Shown one piece after another: positions 36,117 through 44,580 of a stretch of 62,375 nt of DNA. The DNA is taken from positions 1 to 62,375 of the IMG/VR virus record IMGVR_UViG_3300034112_001193. One strand, given 5' to 3'. A model generated the notes under the pieces. The model was given only the letters and a program-made list of their open reading frames with translations. It was not told where the DNA came from and did no database searches. A program made the translations under genes and the position numbers. The DNA is from a virus. Position 1 is the stretch's first letter; each line of letters begins with the position of its first letter.

Positions 36117-37343
36117 TTACAGACCACCAACAGAGGTCGAGCAAGGAAGGGGCAGACCATCATACGGGCAACGCTTATACAGGATAGCGCACACATTCTG
36201 TGGACGAATCGGCTGAATTGCTCGTTGAATCTGGTAGATGTGCTGACCAAAGTCACCATAGAGATTGCAATCGTTGTCGCGGAAATAGGTCCATTCAAGT
36301 TCACCCATAGCGAGTTGCGGGGCGAAACGGAAAGTTCCTTCTCCGGTGTAGGACTCTGGAACGAGACGCTTGAAAGCCTCGCCAGCGATCACAAACATGA
36401 CTTCGTATTGAGCGGCAACCCAAGCGGGATTGCGGCGTTGACCGAAACCATTCACAACAGCAGTCGCCACAATCGGGTTGATTGGAGCAATAGTGCCTTG
36501 CGTGGGTCCAGCGGCGGTGATCACACCATCATTGGTGCGAAGCGGTTGCTGGTCGATACCGAAAGCGAAGCCACGATAACCCATAAACTGATAACCGGAG
36601 ATCGAGTTTTCGCCCAATTTGAAGGAACCAGTAGTGAGAGCAACCAAATCTTCCTTAACATCAGCATCGTTACGGAAGTTCTCGATGGCATCAGCACTAG
36701 CCATAACTTGGAAGAATTCACCATCGCGAGTAGCGAAGGGTTCGGCAAGCATCTCTTCACGCATGAAAGTGCCGATTTTGTAAAGAGTCTTGAAATTCAT
36801 GGGAGAGTCAGGCTGAACCAACGCAAAAGGAGTGTTGATTGCCTGCATATCACCCGTGAGATTCTGGCTGAAAGTCTGGGTCGAGTTCGACACATATTTC
36901 AGACCGGACTGAAGAAGATATTGATAGCGGATATCAGCGTTGATAAGCTGGAGAATAGTCTTCTCAAGCGAAATCTGGGCCTGAAGATAGGAACCCTTGA
37001 AAGCGGTGCGGGAGGTTTTCACGCAAACGCGAGGACCAGCACCCCGGAGGGTCTGAAGCTGGAACTGATATTCAGTCGATCCAACTTGATCAGGAGTAGC
37101 ACCAACGCCACAAAGCGTAGTGTCATTGACAAAGTTCGGCGCGGCTAACGAAGCGGCGGGAACTGCCATTTCCTGAACAACGGAGCGAACGACATCCGAC
37201 ACATTCGGAAGAGTTCCACCATCGATGGAGTTAATGTAGGGACTTTTACGGGCAAGCACCCGTCCAATTTGACCGATAATTCGGTTGACATCTTTAGCCG
37301 CGAAGTTCTGGACTGCGGCGAGATCAATGCATTCTTGAGCCAT
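36117..37343 (-). CDS. major capsid protein, 408 aa
   Basis: Begins MAQECIDLAAVQNFAAKDVN. The N-terminal 60 residues are helical, then come IGRVLARKSPYINSIDGGTL and extended strands with long helices, as in HK97-fold capsids of this size. Context is decisive: it follows terminase, portal and scaffold, is followed by a strong hairpin, and has a long leader. C-terminal RCPYDGLPLPCSTSVGGL. Exact family not recognised, so the call rests on order and size. Confidence 0.75.
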   Translation of the reverse strand: MAQECIDLAAVQNFAAKDVNRIIGQIGRVLARKSPYINSIDGGTLPNVSDVVRSVVQEMAVPAASLAAPNFVNDTTLCGVGATPDQVGSTEYQFQLQTLRGAGPRVCVKTSRTAFKGSYLQAQISLEKTILQLINADIRYQYLLQSGLKYVSNSTQTFSQNLTGDMQAINTPFALVQPDSPMNFKTLYKIGTFMREEMLAEPFATRDGEFFQVMASADAIENFRNDADVKEDLVALTTGSFKLGENSISGYQFMGYRGFAFGIDQQPLRTNDGVITAAGPTQGTIAPINPIVATAVVNGFGQRRNPAWVAAQYEVMFVIAGEAFKRLVPESYTGEGTFRFAPQLAMGELEWTYFRDNDCNLYGDFGQHIYQIQRAIQPIRPQNVCAILYKRCPYDGLPLPCSTSVGGL

Positions 37344-37519
37344 GATTTTAGGTTTTCTAGTTTAGGTTTGGGTTTTATTTTCTGACCCCCTAATCGTCCT
37401 AAAACTTTCGGGGCATCAAATAAGTTTTTGAATGCGATTTCTCGCACACAGAAATTCTCGTTTGTTGCCCCGGCACGGTGGGCTTGTTCGGCCTGAATGG
37501 TGACTCCTGTGGTTGTCAC
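37145..37519 (-). CDS. possible leader ORF or gene remnant, 124 aa
   Basis: A GTG-initiated frame that reads VTTTGVTIQAEQAHRAGATN, then FCVREIAFKNLFDAPKVLGR and LGGQKIKPK. These 60 residues look protein-like and lie upstream of the capsid start; the rest overlaps the capsid gene in another frame and looks random. A TAG lies just upstream, so no longer form exists. It may be a short expressed protein, a decayed gene, or a regulatory leader peptide. Confidence 0.3.
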   Translation of the reverse strand: MTTTGVTIQAEQAHRAGATNENFCVREIAFKNLFDAPKVLGRLGGQKIKPKPKLENLKSWLKNALISPQSRTSRLKMSTELSVKLDGCLPVKVPTLTPSMVELFRMCRMSFAPLFRKWQFPPLR

Positions 37520-37544
37520 CGCACCGTCGATTAACGCTTCGACG
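37409..37544 (-). promoter_or_regulatory. structured leader upstream of the capsid gene
   Basis: The 257-base gap between the glycosyltransferase and capsid genes can fold. CGTCGA/TCGACG (37525-37530 and 37539-37544) and GGTGAC/GTCACC (37499-37504 and 37515-37520) are perfect short stems. A 12-bp stem with one mismatch joins 37409-37420 to 37461-37472. Together they would precede the capsid start in the transcript and could stabilise RNA, block read-through or regulate translation. Confidence 0.4.
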
Positions 37545-37600
37545 CCTCGCGGCTATGACACTCTTTTAAACTACTTTCTTCAGATGTCAAATGGAAAAAA

Positions 37601-38158
37601 TCATTTTTTTTCTAAAAATTTTTCTTTCATGCTTTCGTAGTTTCTTGCATGAAAAATCAATTCATTTGGAAAATAACAAAACGATCCAAAAACCTCTTGT
37701 TCATTAAGCATTTTCCCATTCTGCACCAACTCTGAATTCAAAAATTTATTTATCGCCGCACCAACAATTTCTTTTGAAATCCACATTAGAAAAGCGGGAC
37801 TCCCGGCAATCACGATAGAATTTTTTTCTAGGTCTTCTGCAATTTTTGGTGTGAACCCAAAGTTCAAAACATCATAGTCCGAAATCCATCCTCCCCCGGC
37901 GGCATGAAGCGCACAAAGTCGCGAGTATCGCATTTGAATTAGGTCTTTGTATTCATGCGCCTCGATGAACGGGAAAGCCTGATTTAGCTTGGTCATTAGC
38001 TTGGTTCGCAAAGGTGAAATTTGAGCATGACTGCTATTGAGCATGACTGGTTTCCAGCCTGCGCGAGTCCAGCTTTCTTTCCACAAATTAGCTTTGGCGA
38101 ATTCTTGCGTTTGATCGATCAAAGCGAGGCTTTGATAGAATGCGTAGATGGTTTTCAT
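37601..38158 (-). CDS. glycosyltransferase-like protein (GT32/DXD type), 185 aa
   Basis: Contains RYSRLCALHAAGGGWISDYD, the R-x3-L-x4-GG-(I/W)-x-DxD block of sugar transferases that recognise a nucleotide sugar. Short for the family. Overlaps the upstream glycosyltransferase by one base. May glycosylate virion proteins, phage DNA or host surface sugars; the sequence does not say which. Confidence 0.65.
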   Translation of the reverse strand: MKTIYAFYQSLALIDQTQEFAKANLWKESWTRAGWKPVMLNSSHAQISPLRTKLMTKLNQAFPFIEAHEYKDLIQMRYSRLCALHAAGGGWISDYDVLNFGFTPKIAEDLEKNSIVIAGSPAFLMWISKEIVGAAINKFLNSELVQNGKMLNEQEVFGSFCYFPNELIFHARNYESMKEKFLEKK

Positions 38159-39135
38159 CAGTAAGTTTTGTAACCGACATGGAAGGTGGGAACGGCAAGA
38201 TCACAGAATGTCGGATGCCCTGATTTTTTTGCGCGAATGCAAAATGAAATGTCTTCGCCAACCTTTCCATCGATTGGATGAAAGAAGTTGCCATCGATAT
38301 CCGGGTAGGTCTTGGCAATGTCTTCAAAAACTCGTCGGTGAACAAGCATTGCACCTGTGCCTAACCAGTCCACTTCGACTACAGCATCCTCGTATGCTTT
38401 TGCGCGGGTCACTAGCCCTTGGTCTGAACAAACGAGTCCTGCACCCTCCCTGCGCTCGAAATATGCCGCTCCACAAACCGTCTTGTTGTTGCCAACAAGT
38501 CGATGAACGATGTGCCTCTGGAGAGGTTGATCGAGTATCGTCCTTGCGCCGGGAACCCAATAGCGCATCCACTCTGGTCTGCCAATGCACGGGATCATGT
38601 CATCGTCTAGCATCAGCATCCATCGAGCGTCAGTTTCGAGGAATTTTGCGGCAAGACGATTCCGGGCTTGATAAATCATGGAATTGCCCAATTCAAGGTC
38701 GAACCTGATTTTGTCTCGCCCGAAATCCAACGCAAGTGCGGTTAGAACCATCGCAGTCACAGGATTTGTAGTTTTATAGGATAGCAGTCCAACAAATATG
38801 TCCCTGCCTCCAAATTCACACCTGTAGCTTGGCATCCCTTCAGGAGTCCTGCTTTCCACAATCGGATTTTGCGTTGTCTTGATATCTTCAACCTCTACAG
38901 GTTGGATTTTTTTCAACCGGGGCTTTTTGACAGGCTTTTCTTTTTTCTGCCTTGGCTTGCGTTTTTTCATAGGTTCTGGATCAGGTTCTGTGGTCCGTGA
39001 CAAATTTTCTTTTTCTTTGTCACGGTTGTATTTTTTCATTGAAAAGCCCGGAACCGGAAGGTTTGCAAAAGGATCAAAGGATTCCAATGCGTTTGCTGTA
39101 TTTTGTTCTAACTGCGTTGTTTTTGATGTATCCAT
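38158..39135 (-). CDS. glycosyltransferase-like protein (GT-A fold), 325 aa
   Basis: The first 110 residues are charged and low in complexity (KKRKPRQKKEKPVKKPRLKK). The remainder contains GNSMIYQARNRLAAKFLETD and WMLMLDDDMIP, the DxD region of a GT-A glycosyltransferase, with VDWLGTGAMLVHRRVFEDI and GEDISFCIRAKKSGHP further on, as in family 2-like enzymes. Lies between the tRNA pair and a second transferase, inside the head gene block. Confidence 0.7.
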   Translation of the reverse strand: MDTSKTTQLEQNTANALESFDPFANLPVPGFSMKKYNRDKEKENLSRTTEPDPEPMKKRKPRQKKEKPVKKPRLKKIQPVEVEDIKTTQNPIVESRTPEGMPSYRCEFGGRDIFVGLLSYKTTNPVTAMVLTALALDFGRDKIRFDLELGNSMIYQARNRLAAKFLETDARWMLMLDDDMIPCIGRPEWMRYWVPGARTILDQPLQRHIVHRLVGNNKTVCGAAYFERREGAGLVCSDQGLVTRAKAYEDAVVEVDWLGTGAMLVHRRVFEDIAKTYPDIDGNFFHPIDGKVGEDISFCIRAKKSGHPTFCDLAVPTFHVGYKTY

Positions 39136-39161
39136 ATATAAAATAAAAGTTTTTAGGTTGT

Positions 39162-39233
39162 GCCCCCGGAGGGATTTGAACCCCCAACCAAGTCGTTATG
39201 AGCAACCTGCTCTGACCATTGAGCTACAGGGGC
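39162..39233 (-). tRNA. tRNA with CAU anticodon (elongator Met or Ile2)
   Basis: A 72-nt cloverleaf with acceptor GCCCCUG/CGGGGGC (one U-G), D arm GCUC/GAGC, anticodon loop CUCAUAA and T arm GGGGG-UUCAAAU-CCCUC. CAU is read as Met unless C34 is modified to lysidine, when it reads AUA as Ile; sequence cannot decide. It differs clearly from the initiator-type tRNA at 1210-1280. CCA is not encoded. Confidence 0.85.
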
Positions 39234-39240
39234 TGGAATT

Positions 39241-39321
39241 TGCGCGGATGGGACTTGAACCCATACGGAGTTGCCTCCACCGGATTTTAAGTCCGGTGCG
39301 TCTGCCATTTCGCCACCGCGC
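39241..39321 (-). tRNA. tRNA-Leu (UAA)
   Basis: An 81-nt cloverleaf with a long variable arm (GGAGGCAACUCC), as in class II tRNAs. Anticodon stem-loop is CCGGA-CUUAAAA-UCCGG, anticodon UAA. Acceptor pairs GCGCGGU with CCGCGC and T arm has loop UUCAAGU. Seven bases from the CAU tRNA, in the gap between scaffold and glycosyltransferase genes. Likely supports UUA-rich late genes. Confidence 0.9.
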
Positions 39322-39327
39322 ATCAAA

Positions 39328-40608
39328 TTAGCCTCCAAGTGCCTCGTCCAATCCTGCGTCGATGGCATCCATTGAATTCATCTTCAAGCGATCACCCAAA
39401 GACGATCCTACACGATTCGGGGAAGTTACATTTTGCCGGGGCAAGCGTCCTGCATTTTTGAGTCGATTGTTCTCTTCGGTCAGTTTTTTCAACTGCTCAC
39501 TCATTTTAGCTTTTGCGGATTGCTCCACTCGCAATTGCTCGGTCAGGACATGGCTGAAAACCGCCGCCGCCGCAACATTTGCCCGATCCTGTGCAGAAGT
39601 AGGCCAAAGTGCCGAATTGAATTTTTCGGCCAAACTTGCAACTGCTGAATTGTGTTGCTCAACTGCCTGCAATTGCTCTGGGGTTGCGTTTGCTGGAGGT
39701 TCCTGAAACCTTGCCCACGGGAGGTCTTTTGTGACTTGATCCATGTAAGTATCGATTTCGTTGACCGTCCCATGATACCACTCCTCCTGTGCCTGTTGTT
39801 TTTGCACATAATATTGCTCGGCGTTTTGAGCGACATTTTGCAACTCTAGTTGTTGTTTTTCTTTTAGGTCAGCAACATCTACAAGGTTGCGCTTCAGTCG
39901 TTCGGCATCGGTAAGGGGCAATTTTTCAATTGCATTGGTTTTCCACCACTTTTGGTCAATGGCATCTGGTCCCCCTGCCTTTTCAATGCTCTGGATTACA
40001 TCCTCGCTCGCTCCATTAGCCCGGAGAATGCGATAGATATTCTCTTTTGCGGCTGAAATCGGTTGTTCAAATTTCGAGCGGAAATCTGGATCATTTTGAA
40101 TATCAAAAATAGCCCTGAATCGACGCAATTCGTCGTAATCGTCTGGCGTTTTAACCTGATTTTGCGTTTCTTCCAGTTTTTGACGCAAAATTGCCGCTTC
40201 TTCTGCCTGTTTTTTGTAGCTCGATGCGGTTTCTTGTAATTTTCGCCAATTTGACTGATTTTTTTCCGAAAGATTACGAGGACGCTCGATAGCGGCAATT
40301 TCTGGGTCAATTTCAGGTTCTGCTGAAGGTTGATTTTCCTGTTCTCCCGCCTGCGAATCGGGTTCGGCGGGAGGTTCTGAATCGCTAACAGGATCGGCGG
40401 GTTGTTCCTCTTGGCTTTCTGGCGGCAACTCGTCGTTTTCTGACTCTTGCTCGTTATTTTCTGGCGGCGGAATCTTTCCCTCGGCCTCGTCCAGCATTTT
40501 GTCGAGTGCAGAGTCTAAATCATCATCGATTGGGTCTGCATCCAAGCTAGGTTCTCCGAATCCGCTAGCGACATTCGGCTCAATTTTATTGTCTTCGTCT
40601 ATTTTCAT
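39328..40608 (-). CDS. capsid scaffold-like protein, 426 aa
   Basis: Highly acidic N-terminal 120 residues (PPENNEQESENDELPPESQE), a central coiled-coil (SYKKQAEEAAILRQKLEETQ) and a second at the C-terminal end (EQLKKLTEENNRLKNAG). Size, charge, coiled-coils and place between portal and capsid fit a podovirus scaffolding protein. Confidence 0.65.
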   Translation of the reverse strand: MKIDEDNKIEPNVASGFGEPSLDADPIDDDLDSALDKMLDEAEGKIPPPENNEQESENDELPPESQEEQPADPVSDSEPPAEPDSQAGEQENQPSAEPEIDPEIAAIERPRNLSEKNQSNWRKLQETASSYKKQAEEAAILRQKLEETQNQVKTPDDYDELRRFRAIFDIQNDPDFRSKFEQPISAAKENIYRILRANGASEDVIQSIEKAGGPDAIDQKWWKTNAIEKLPLTDAERLKRNLVDVADLKEKQQLELQNVAQNAEQYYVQKQQAQEEWYHGTVNEIDTYMDQVTKDLPWARFQEPPANATPEQLQAVEQHNSAVASLAEKFNSALWPTSAQDRANVAAAAVFSHVLTEQLRVEQSAKAKMSEQLKKLTEENNRLKNAGRLPRQNVTSPNRVGSSLGDRLKMNSMDAIDAGLDEALGG

Positions 40609-40632
40609 ATATATTTATTTAATTTTCAATTT

Positions 40633-40893
40633 TTATTTAGACCGCATAGATTTTGCTCCGCGACATTTCCATTTTTTACGCGAAAGATTGTTCGGGGAAT
40701 TAGGATCACTCTTCCAGTCACCCTTGATTTTCAATGACCTAGCGCAATATGCGTCTGCTTTTTTGGTCGATGGACGAATACGATCTTTCCCGTCTTTTGC
40801 CAATCCCGCTTGACCATATTCAATCGTTTTTTTTCGACCTGTGGCAGGGTTTACAATTGTTTTGCTAAATCGAGGTTTAATTTCGGCACTCAT
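40633..40893 (-). CDS. conserved small phage protein, 86 aa
   Basis: Contains ADAYCARSLKIKGDW and NSPNNLSRKKWKCRG, a conserved motif found in many small phage proteins of unknown function (DUF6321-like by recollection). Basic and probably nucleic-acid- or capsid-associated. Confidence 0.7.
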   Translation of the reverse strand: MSAEIKPRFSKTIVNPATGRKKTIEYGQAGLAKDGKDRIRPSTKKADAYCARSLKIKGDWKSDPNSPNNLSRKKWKCRGAKSMRSK

Positions 40894-40895
40894 AA

Positions 40896-41135
40896 TTACA
40901 TTTCGGTGAATTTTCCGGTAGATGCATCCTGTTCTTTGTCATCGAAGTTCAAAAGAAAATCGATTTCTTGAAGAGCAAATTCAAATCCTTCTTTGTATTT
41001 TGCTTGCAAGGCAACTTCCTCGATGGATTTGCCATTGCATTTCGGGATTTGCGCCGAAAGGTACTTTAGCAATTTCCCTCCAGAGGTTTTATTGAACTCT
41101 CGAAAGGAAACCGCATCGGAATTTGTCCAATTCAT
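40896..41135 (-). CDS. hypothetical protein, 79 aa
   Basis: Opens MNWTNSDAVSFREFNKTSGG, with FALQEIDFLLNF near the end. Similar short proteins sit near portal genes in many phages, without known function. Overlaps the next upstream gene by four bases. Confidence 0.55.
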   Translation of the reverse strand: MNWTNSDAVSFREFNKTSGGKLLKYLSAQIPKCNGKSIEEVALQAKYKEGFEFALQEIDFLLNFDDKEQDASTGKFTEM

Positions 41136-41572
41136 TTCTTCTCTTTGCTCTTAACAGAATTCATCAAGTCTTTAATCGATTGTTTTGCCCCGGCTTTAAA
41201 ACCTTTGGCAAACTCTTTTCCCTTTTCTTTCAGACCCCGATAAACATCTTTGCCAAACTCCTTCAACTCGCCGGGGCTAACAATTCCTTGATCACTCATG
41301 CCTTGTTTTTCGAGTCGAGCGTAAGCGGCATCCTCTTCGGCTTTTAATGCTCGTTCGATTTCCATTTCTGCATCTGAAGCGGACCCTAGAGTTCCTTTTT
41401 CAGGTTTCTCCATTTTTTTTTCTTTTTCGGATTTGGAACCTAAAGCACCTTTTTTGCTTTGCTTCCCGGCTTTAATTTTTTTGGCACTCATGCCTATTCC
41501 GGTAACAGTATCGTAGTACGCTTTTTTCTCGTCTACTTTTTCTCTTGTGGTTAGTTTTTTTAGTTCTGGCAT
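41132..41572 (-). CDS. lysine-rich hypothetical protein, 146 aa
   Basis: Start chosen at 41572 (MPELKKLTTREKVDEK); codons upstream overlap the portal gene and look random. Very Lys/Glu-rich, helical, ending GFKAGAKQSIKDLMNSVKSK. Position immediately after portal suggests a small head component; function unknown. Confidence 0.55.
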   Translation of the reverse strand: MPELKKLTTREKVDEKKAYYDTVTGIGMSAKKIKAGKQSKKGALGSKSEKEKKMEKPEKGTLGSASDAEMEIERALKAEEDAAYARLEKQGMSDQGIVSPGELKEFGKDVYRGLKEKGKEFAKGFKAGAKQSIKDLMNSVKSKEKK

Positions 41573-41576
41573 AATT

Positions 41577-43994
41577 TTATCCTGCTGTTGGTGGTTTGCC
41601 GGGAGCGGCAATTTGATTAACTCCCGAAAATTGATCAGGAAAGATTGCCTCGGTTGCTTGCTGCGCTTGGGCGGCACTAACCCTCCCGCCGCCTCCGCGC
41701 CCTCCTGTGGGCATTCCTGCTCCAGCAACAGGCATAATTTGGTCAATTGGTGGCGCGGCCATTCCTGCGGTGATGTGCTGGTACGCCTGCTTAACCATTT
41801 GCTTGTATTCTGCGATTTTTGTACGATCCACGCCTTTCATCTCCGCTTGGTTCACATGGGTAATAAAATGCTCTAACGCTTTCGCGAACGGACTTACCAT
41901 TTCAGGCGGCAACGCACCCGCTGGAGCTTGAGCCAGAACAGGCATTAATTTGGCTACAATGGTGTCGAGGTGAACAATATCATTGTCGCGGGGCGAAACA
42001 GGCACTTCCTGCCCTGCAATAATAGCCTGCAATTCAATAATCTGTTGACGAGTAGCTTCAATTGCTACTGCCTCGACTTGATCTTTTGGCAAGATGACTT
42101 GATTGGCAATTTCCTGACCAACTTTTTTCGACCAATCCAATTTTATCAACTCATCTTGATTTACAGCGGGATTTCCGGTGTAACGCTGGATCAACAAGTC
42201 GAGAATTGCGCCTTCTTGCGAGGCATTGTCAGGGATTAATTCCTGCGCGGGAGAAAATGCCATCAGCATGATATCGCTAGGCGGCAAGTTCCGCTCTAAC
42301 ATATTCAAGCAACAAGAAACGGCATCCTCGTCCAAGTGCGAAGGCAGTTCAAATGGAACCAAAAAGCTAGGCATTTCCATGTCTGACCCTCCAAATGCCT
42401 CGATGACTTCTTTTCGCGCCCAAATCGCTTCAGGTTGTTGCATTCGCGAAATATCCAAAAGCATCTTAATTTCAGATGCCGCTTTGATGTGTTCGGGGTG
42501 GCAAATGCCTCGTTGCATTCGCGAAACTGCATCCGAATACTGTTTGCTCCAGCGCATCAAGATTCCTTCGCGAATCTGATTTTCGATAGCGGCAACTCGA
42601 TTAATTTCAGATGCGGTCTTGTCTGCTCCCTGCAATCCCAAAGCGGACGAAGGAAGAAATGTGCCAAGCTGAATTTCGGCAAGCCCAGATATGAATTGAT
42701 CCAGCTTCAAAAAATCATCGACATCCGCTGGAGCGTTTTGAGGAACTACCTCGTATCCCTCGGCAACATAAGCCACAGGATGCATGACGGTCAGAGGGGC
42801 AATTCCCGGCTTTGCAGTTGCTGTCTTTTTCAACAGCAACATCCCTTTTAGGTAGACATTGTCCTGTACCAAATTTCGAGCTTTGTCTACTGCAATGTGC
42901 GAGTTGTAAAGGTCGCGCCCCGCACCCCGGCTGGACATAAGACTCCCTGATCCGATCTCCACGGAAAACAAAGACAAACAATCTGACATTCTATTGTAGC
43001 GATCCAATTGAGTGCAAATTTCGTTTCCGCTTTTGTCATCAAAAAGGAATCGGCTAATTTTGCCATGTGGTTCTTTTACAAGTAACTCGCCTAACTCGAC
43101 ATATTTTGCGTCATTTTCGTATGCCGCACCGTACGATCCCTCGCGCATCCAGTCTTCGATGCGTCGAGCATCGTCGTCGGAATCCAATGACCTTCCTGCG
43201 GGTCGAGCATTGTTTAAAGCTTTTACCAAGTTGTTAATGTGCCACCCAGCAAGTGAACTAGTCTCCGGGTCTTCAAGAATCGGGAGCAGTTCTGATATCT
43301 GGTATCTACGCTTGCGCCCCCAAATAGGGGTTGCCTGAACTTCCTGCGGGGTTTCGATGCTGAAAAATGTGTAGTCCTGACGGCAAAATTCTGGTTTCCA
43401 ATCGCGGGGATCGTCCCAAGTTAATGCCGCAAATCCAAAGGTTGTGTTCTCATGCACAACCTGTGCAACGATATCGTCGTGACCACTCCACGCCCGAATG
43501 CATTTTGTTATTTCCTCCCTAAAAATATCAGTTTTGTTTTCGGCATCGACCCCCTGTGCGGGATATTTGGAAAAAGTTAGATAAGTGCTTGATTCGACAA
43601 CCTGTTTGAATGGCGGCTGAATTCGCGAAACCATCGTGGAAAGAAACCCCGTTGGTCGATTGGACCTCCAGTTTTGTCCCATACTTTCCAGCTTTTTTGC
43701 AGAATAAGGAGGTTCGTTGTTAAGTTTTTTCTGAATTAATGCATTCTTCCTGTTCCTTTCGACATTTTGTTGTTTCAAGCGTTTGTAGGCAGAAAAAGCC
43801 TGTGAAGTATCTTTGAATGTGCGCTTAATTTCTAGCGTTTCTTCGTTAACAACTTCATCAGTTTTGCTTTCCCCCGGCATGACAACATTAAGCCGGGATT
43901 TTGTATTTTTATCCCCCGCTTCAAGCGTTCGGGGTGCTTTAGTTGCAAATGTAGTGATAACTACAGGGTCGATTGGTTCAAGGTAATCTGCCAT
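41577..43994 (-). CDS. portal protein, 805 aa
   Basis: Start set at the MADYLEPIDPV methionine, a few bases after the preceding stop. Large podovirus-type portal: an N-terminal domain with IKRTFKDTSQAFSAYKRL, a wing with DDWR-like strands, a stem-helix region with EINRVAAIENQIREGILMRW and a long C-terminal helical region (HFITHVNQAEMKG). C-terminus is Gly/Ala-rich. Immediately downstream of terminase, as usual. Confidence 0.75.
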   Translation of the reverse strand: MADYLEPIDPVVITTFATKAPRTLEAGDKNTKSRLNVVMPGESKTDEVVNEETLEIKRTFKDTSQAFSAYKRLKQQNVERNRKNALIQKKLNNEPPYSAKKLESMGQNWRSNRPTGFLSTMVSRIQPPFKQVVESSTYLTFSKYPAQGVDAENKTDIFREEITKCIRAWSGHDDIVAQVVHENTTFGFAALTWDDPRDWKPEFCRQDYTFFSIETPQEVQATPIWGRKRRYQISELLPILEDPETSSLAGWHINNLVKALNNARPAGRSLDSDDDARRIEDWMREGSYGAAYENDAKYVELGELLVKEPHGKISRFLFDDKSGNEICTQLDRYNRMSDCLSLFSVEIGSGSLMSSRGAGRDLYNSHIAVDKARNLVQDNVYLKGMLLLKKTATAKPGIAPLTVMHPVAYVAEGYEVVPQNAPADVDDFLKLDQFISGLAEIQLGTFLPSSALGLQGADKTASEINRVAAIENQIREGILMRWSKQYSDAVSRMQRGICHPEHIKAASEIKMLLDISRMQQPEAIWARKEVIEAFGGSDMEMPSFLVPFELPSHLDEDAVSCCLNMLERNLPPSDIMLMAFSPAQELIPDNASQEGAILDLLIQRYTGNPAVNQDELIKLDWSKKVGQEIANQVILPKDQVEAVAIEATRQQIIELQAIIAGQEVPVSPRDNDIVHLDTIVAKLMPVLAQAPAGALPPEMVSPFAKALEHFITHVNQAEMKGVDRTKIAEYKQMVKQAYQHITAGMAAPPIDQIMPVAGAGMPTGGRGGGGRVSAAQAQQATEAIFPDQFSGVNQIAAPGKPPTAG

Positions 43995-43996
43995 AT

Positions 43997-44575
43997 TTAT
44001 ACTTTCAGCCAGCAATTTTCAGGGACACTACTTGTCACCTCAAAATGCTCTTTGTCAAAAAAAACCGCCGCACGATTGTCGTGACGCATCACGCTACAAC
44101 CTTTTAAAGTTTTTGTATTGCGAGTGTCCCGCCCTTGCCTAATGCTAGCGCAAAGCCTCTCTGTTGCGGTAATGCAACTTCCACAACCAGATTTCCATTG
44201 CGTGTTTTTCGGGCAAGCCTGACAAGTCAATGCCCTTGCTTCTGCCAACTCATCAGACACAAGTCTAATCGGTTTTTGACTCAATAAAATATTCTTTGCC
44301 CAAGTTGTTATGTCTTGAAGCAACTCGCCTGCCCTAGATGTTGGCGTAACACTAATGACAACAGCAGAGTCCGCACCATGACAATATCGTGGATTTCTGC
44401 CACAAAGGTAAGAGTTAACATCTCCAATAACATCTCCCGCTGGAAGGTGGTTTTCTGCTCGATAATTCTCTACTGTTTTATACAAAACTTCAAGCGAATA
44501 TCCCTCTAACTTAACATCTCCCTGATAGTAATGCCACCCCCCCGGCGGAACAACTGAAGCGTTAGGATAAGCCAT
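43997..44575 (-). CDS. cysteine-rich protein next to terminase, 192 aa
   Basis: Residues about 17-55 include LEVLYKTVENYRAENHLPAG with a helix-turn look; the second half has CQACPKNTQWKSGCGSC and a further Cys (GCSV), likely zinc-binding. Such Cys-rich proteins between TerL and portal are seen in related podovirus maps but have no known role. Five bases after the terminase stop. Confidence 0.55.
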   Translation of the reverse strand: MAYPNASVVPPGGWHYYQGDVKLEGYSLEVLYKTVENYRAENHLPAGDVIGDVNSYLCGRNPRYCHGADSAVVISVTPTSRAGELLQDITTWAKNILLSQKPIRLVSDELAEARALTCQACPKNTQWKSGCGSCITATERLCASIRQGRDTRNTKTLKGCSVMRHDNRAAVFFDKEHFEVTSSVPENCWLKV

Positions 44576-44580
44576 GATTT

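Noticed and set aside
36225-37148. 307-aa plus-strand ORF opposite the capsid gene
   Set aside because: It is a reverse shadow of a highly expressed gene and has no start signal or domain.
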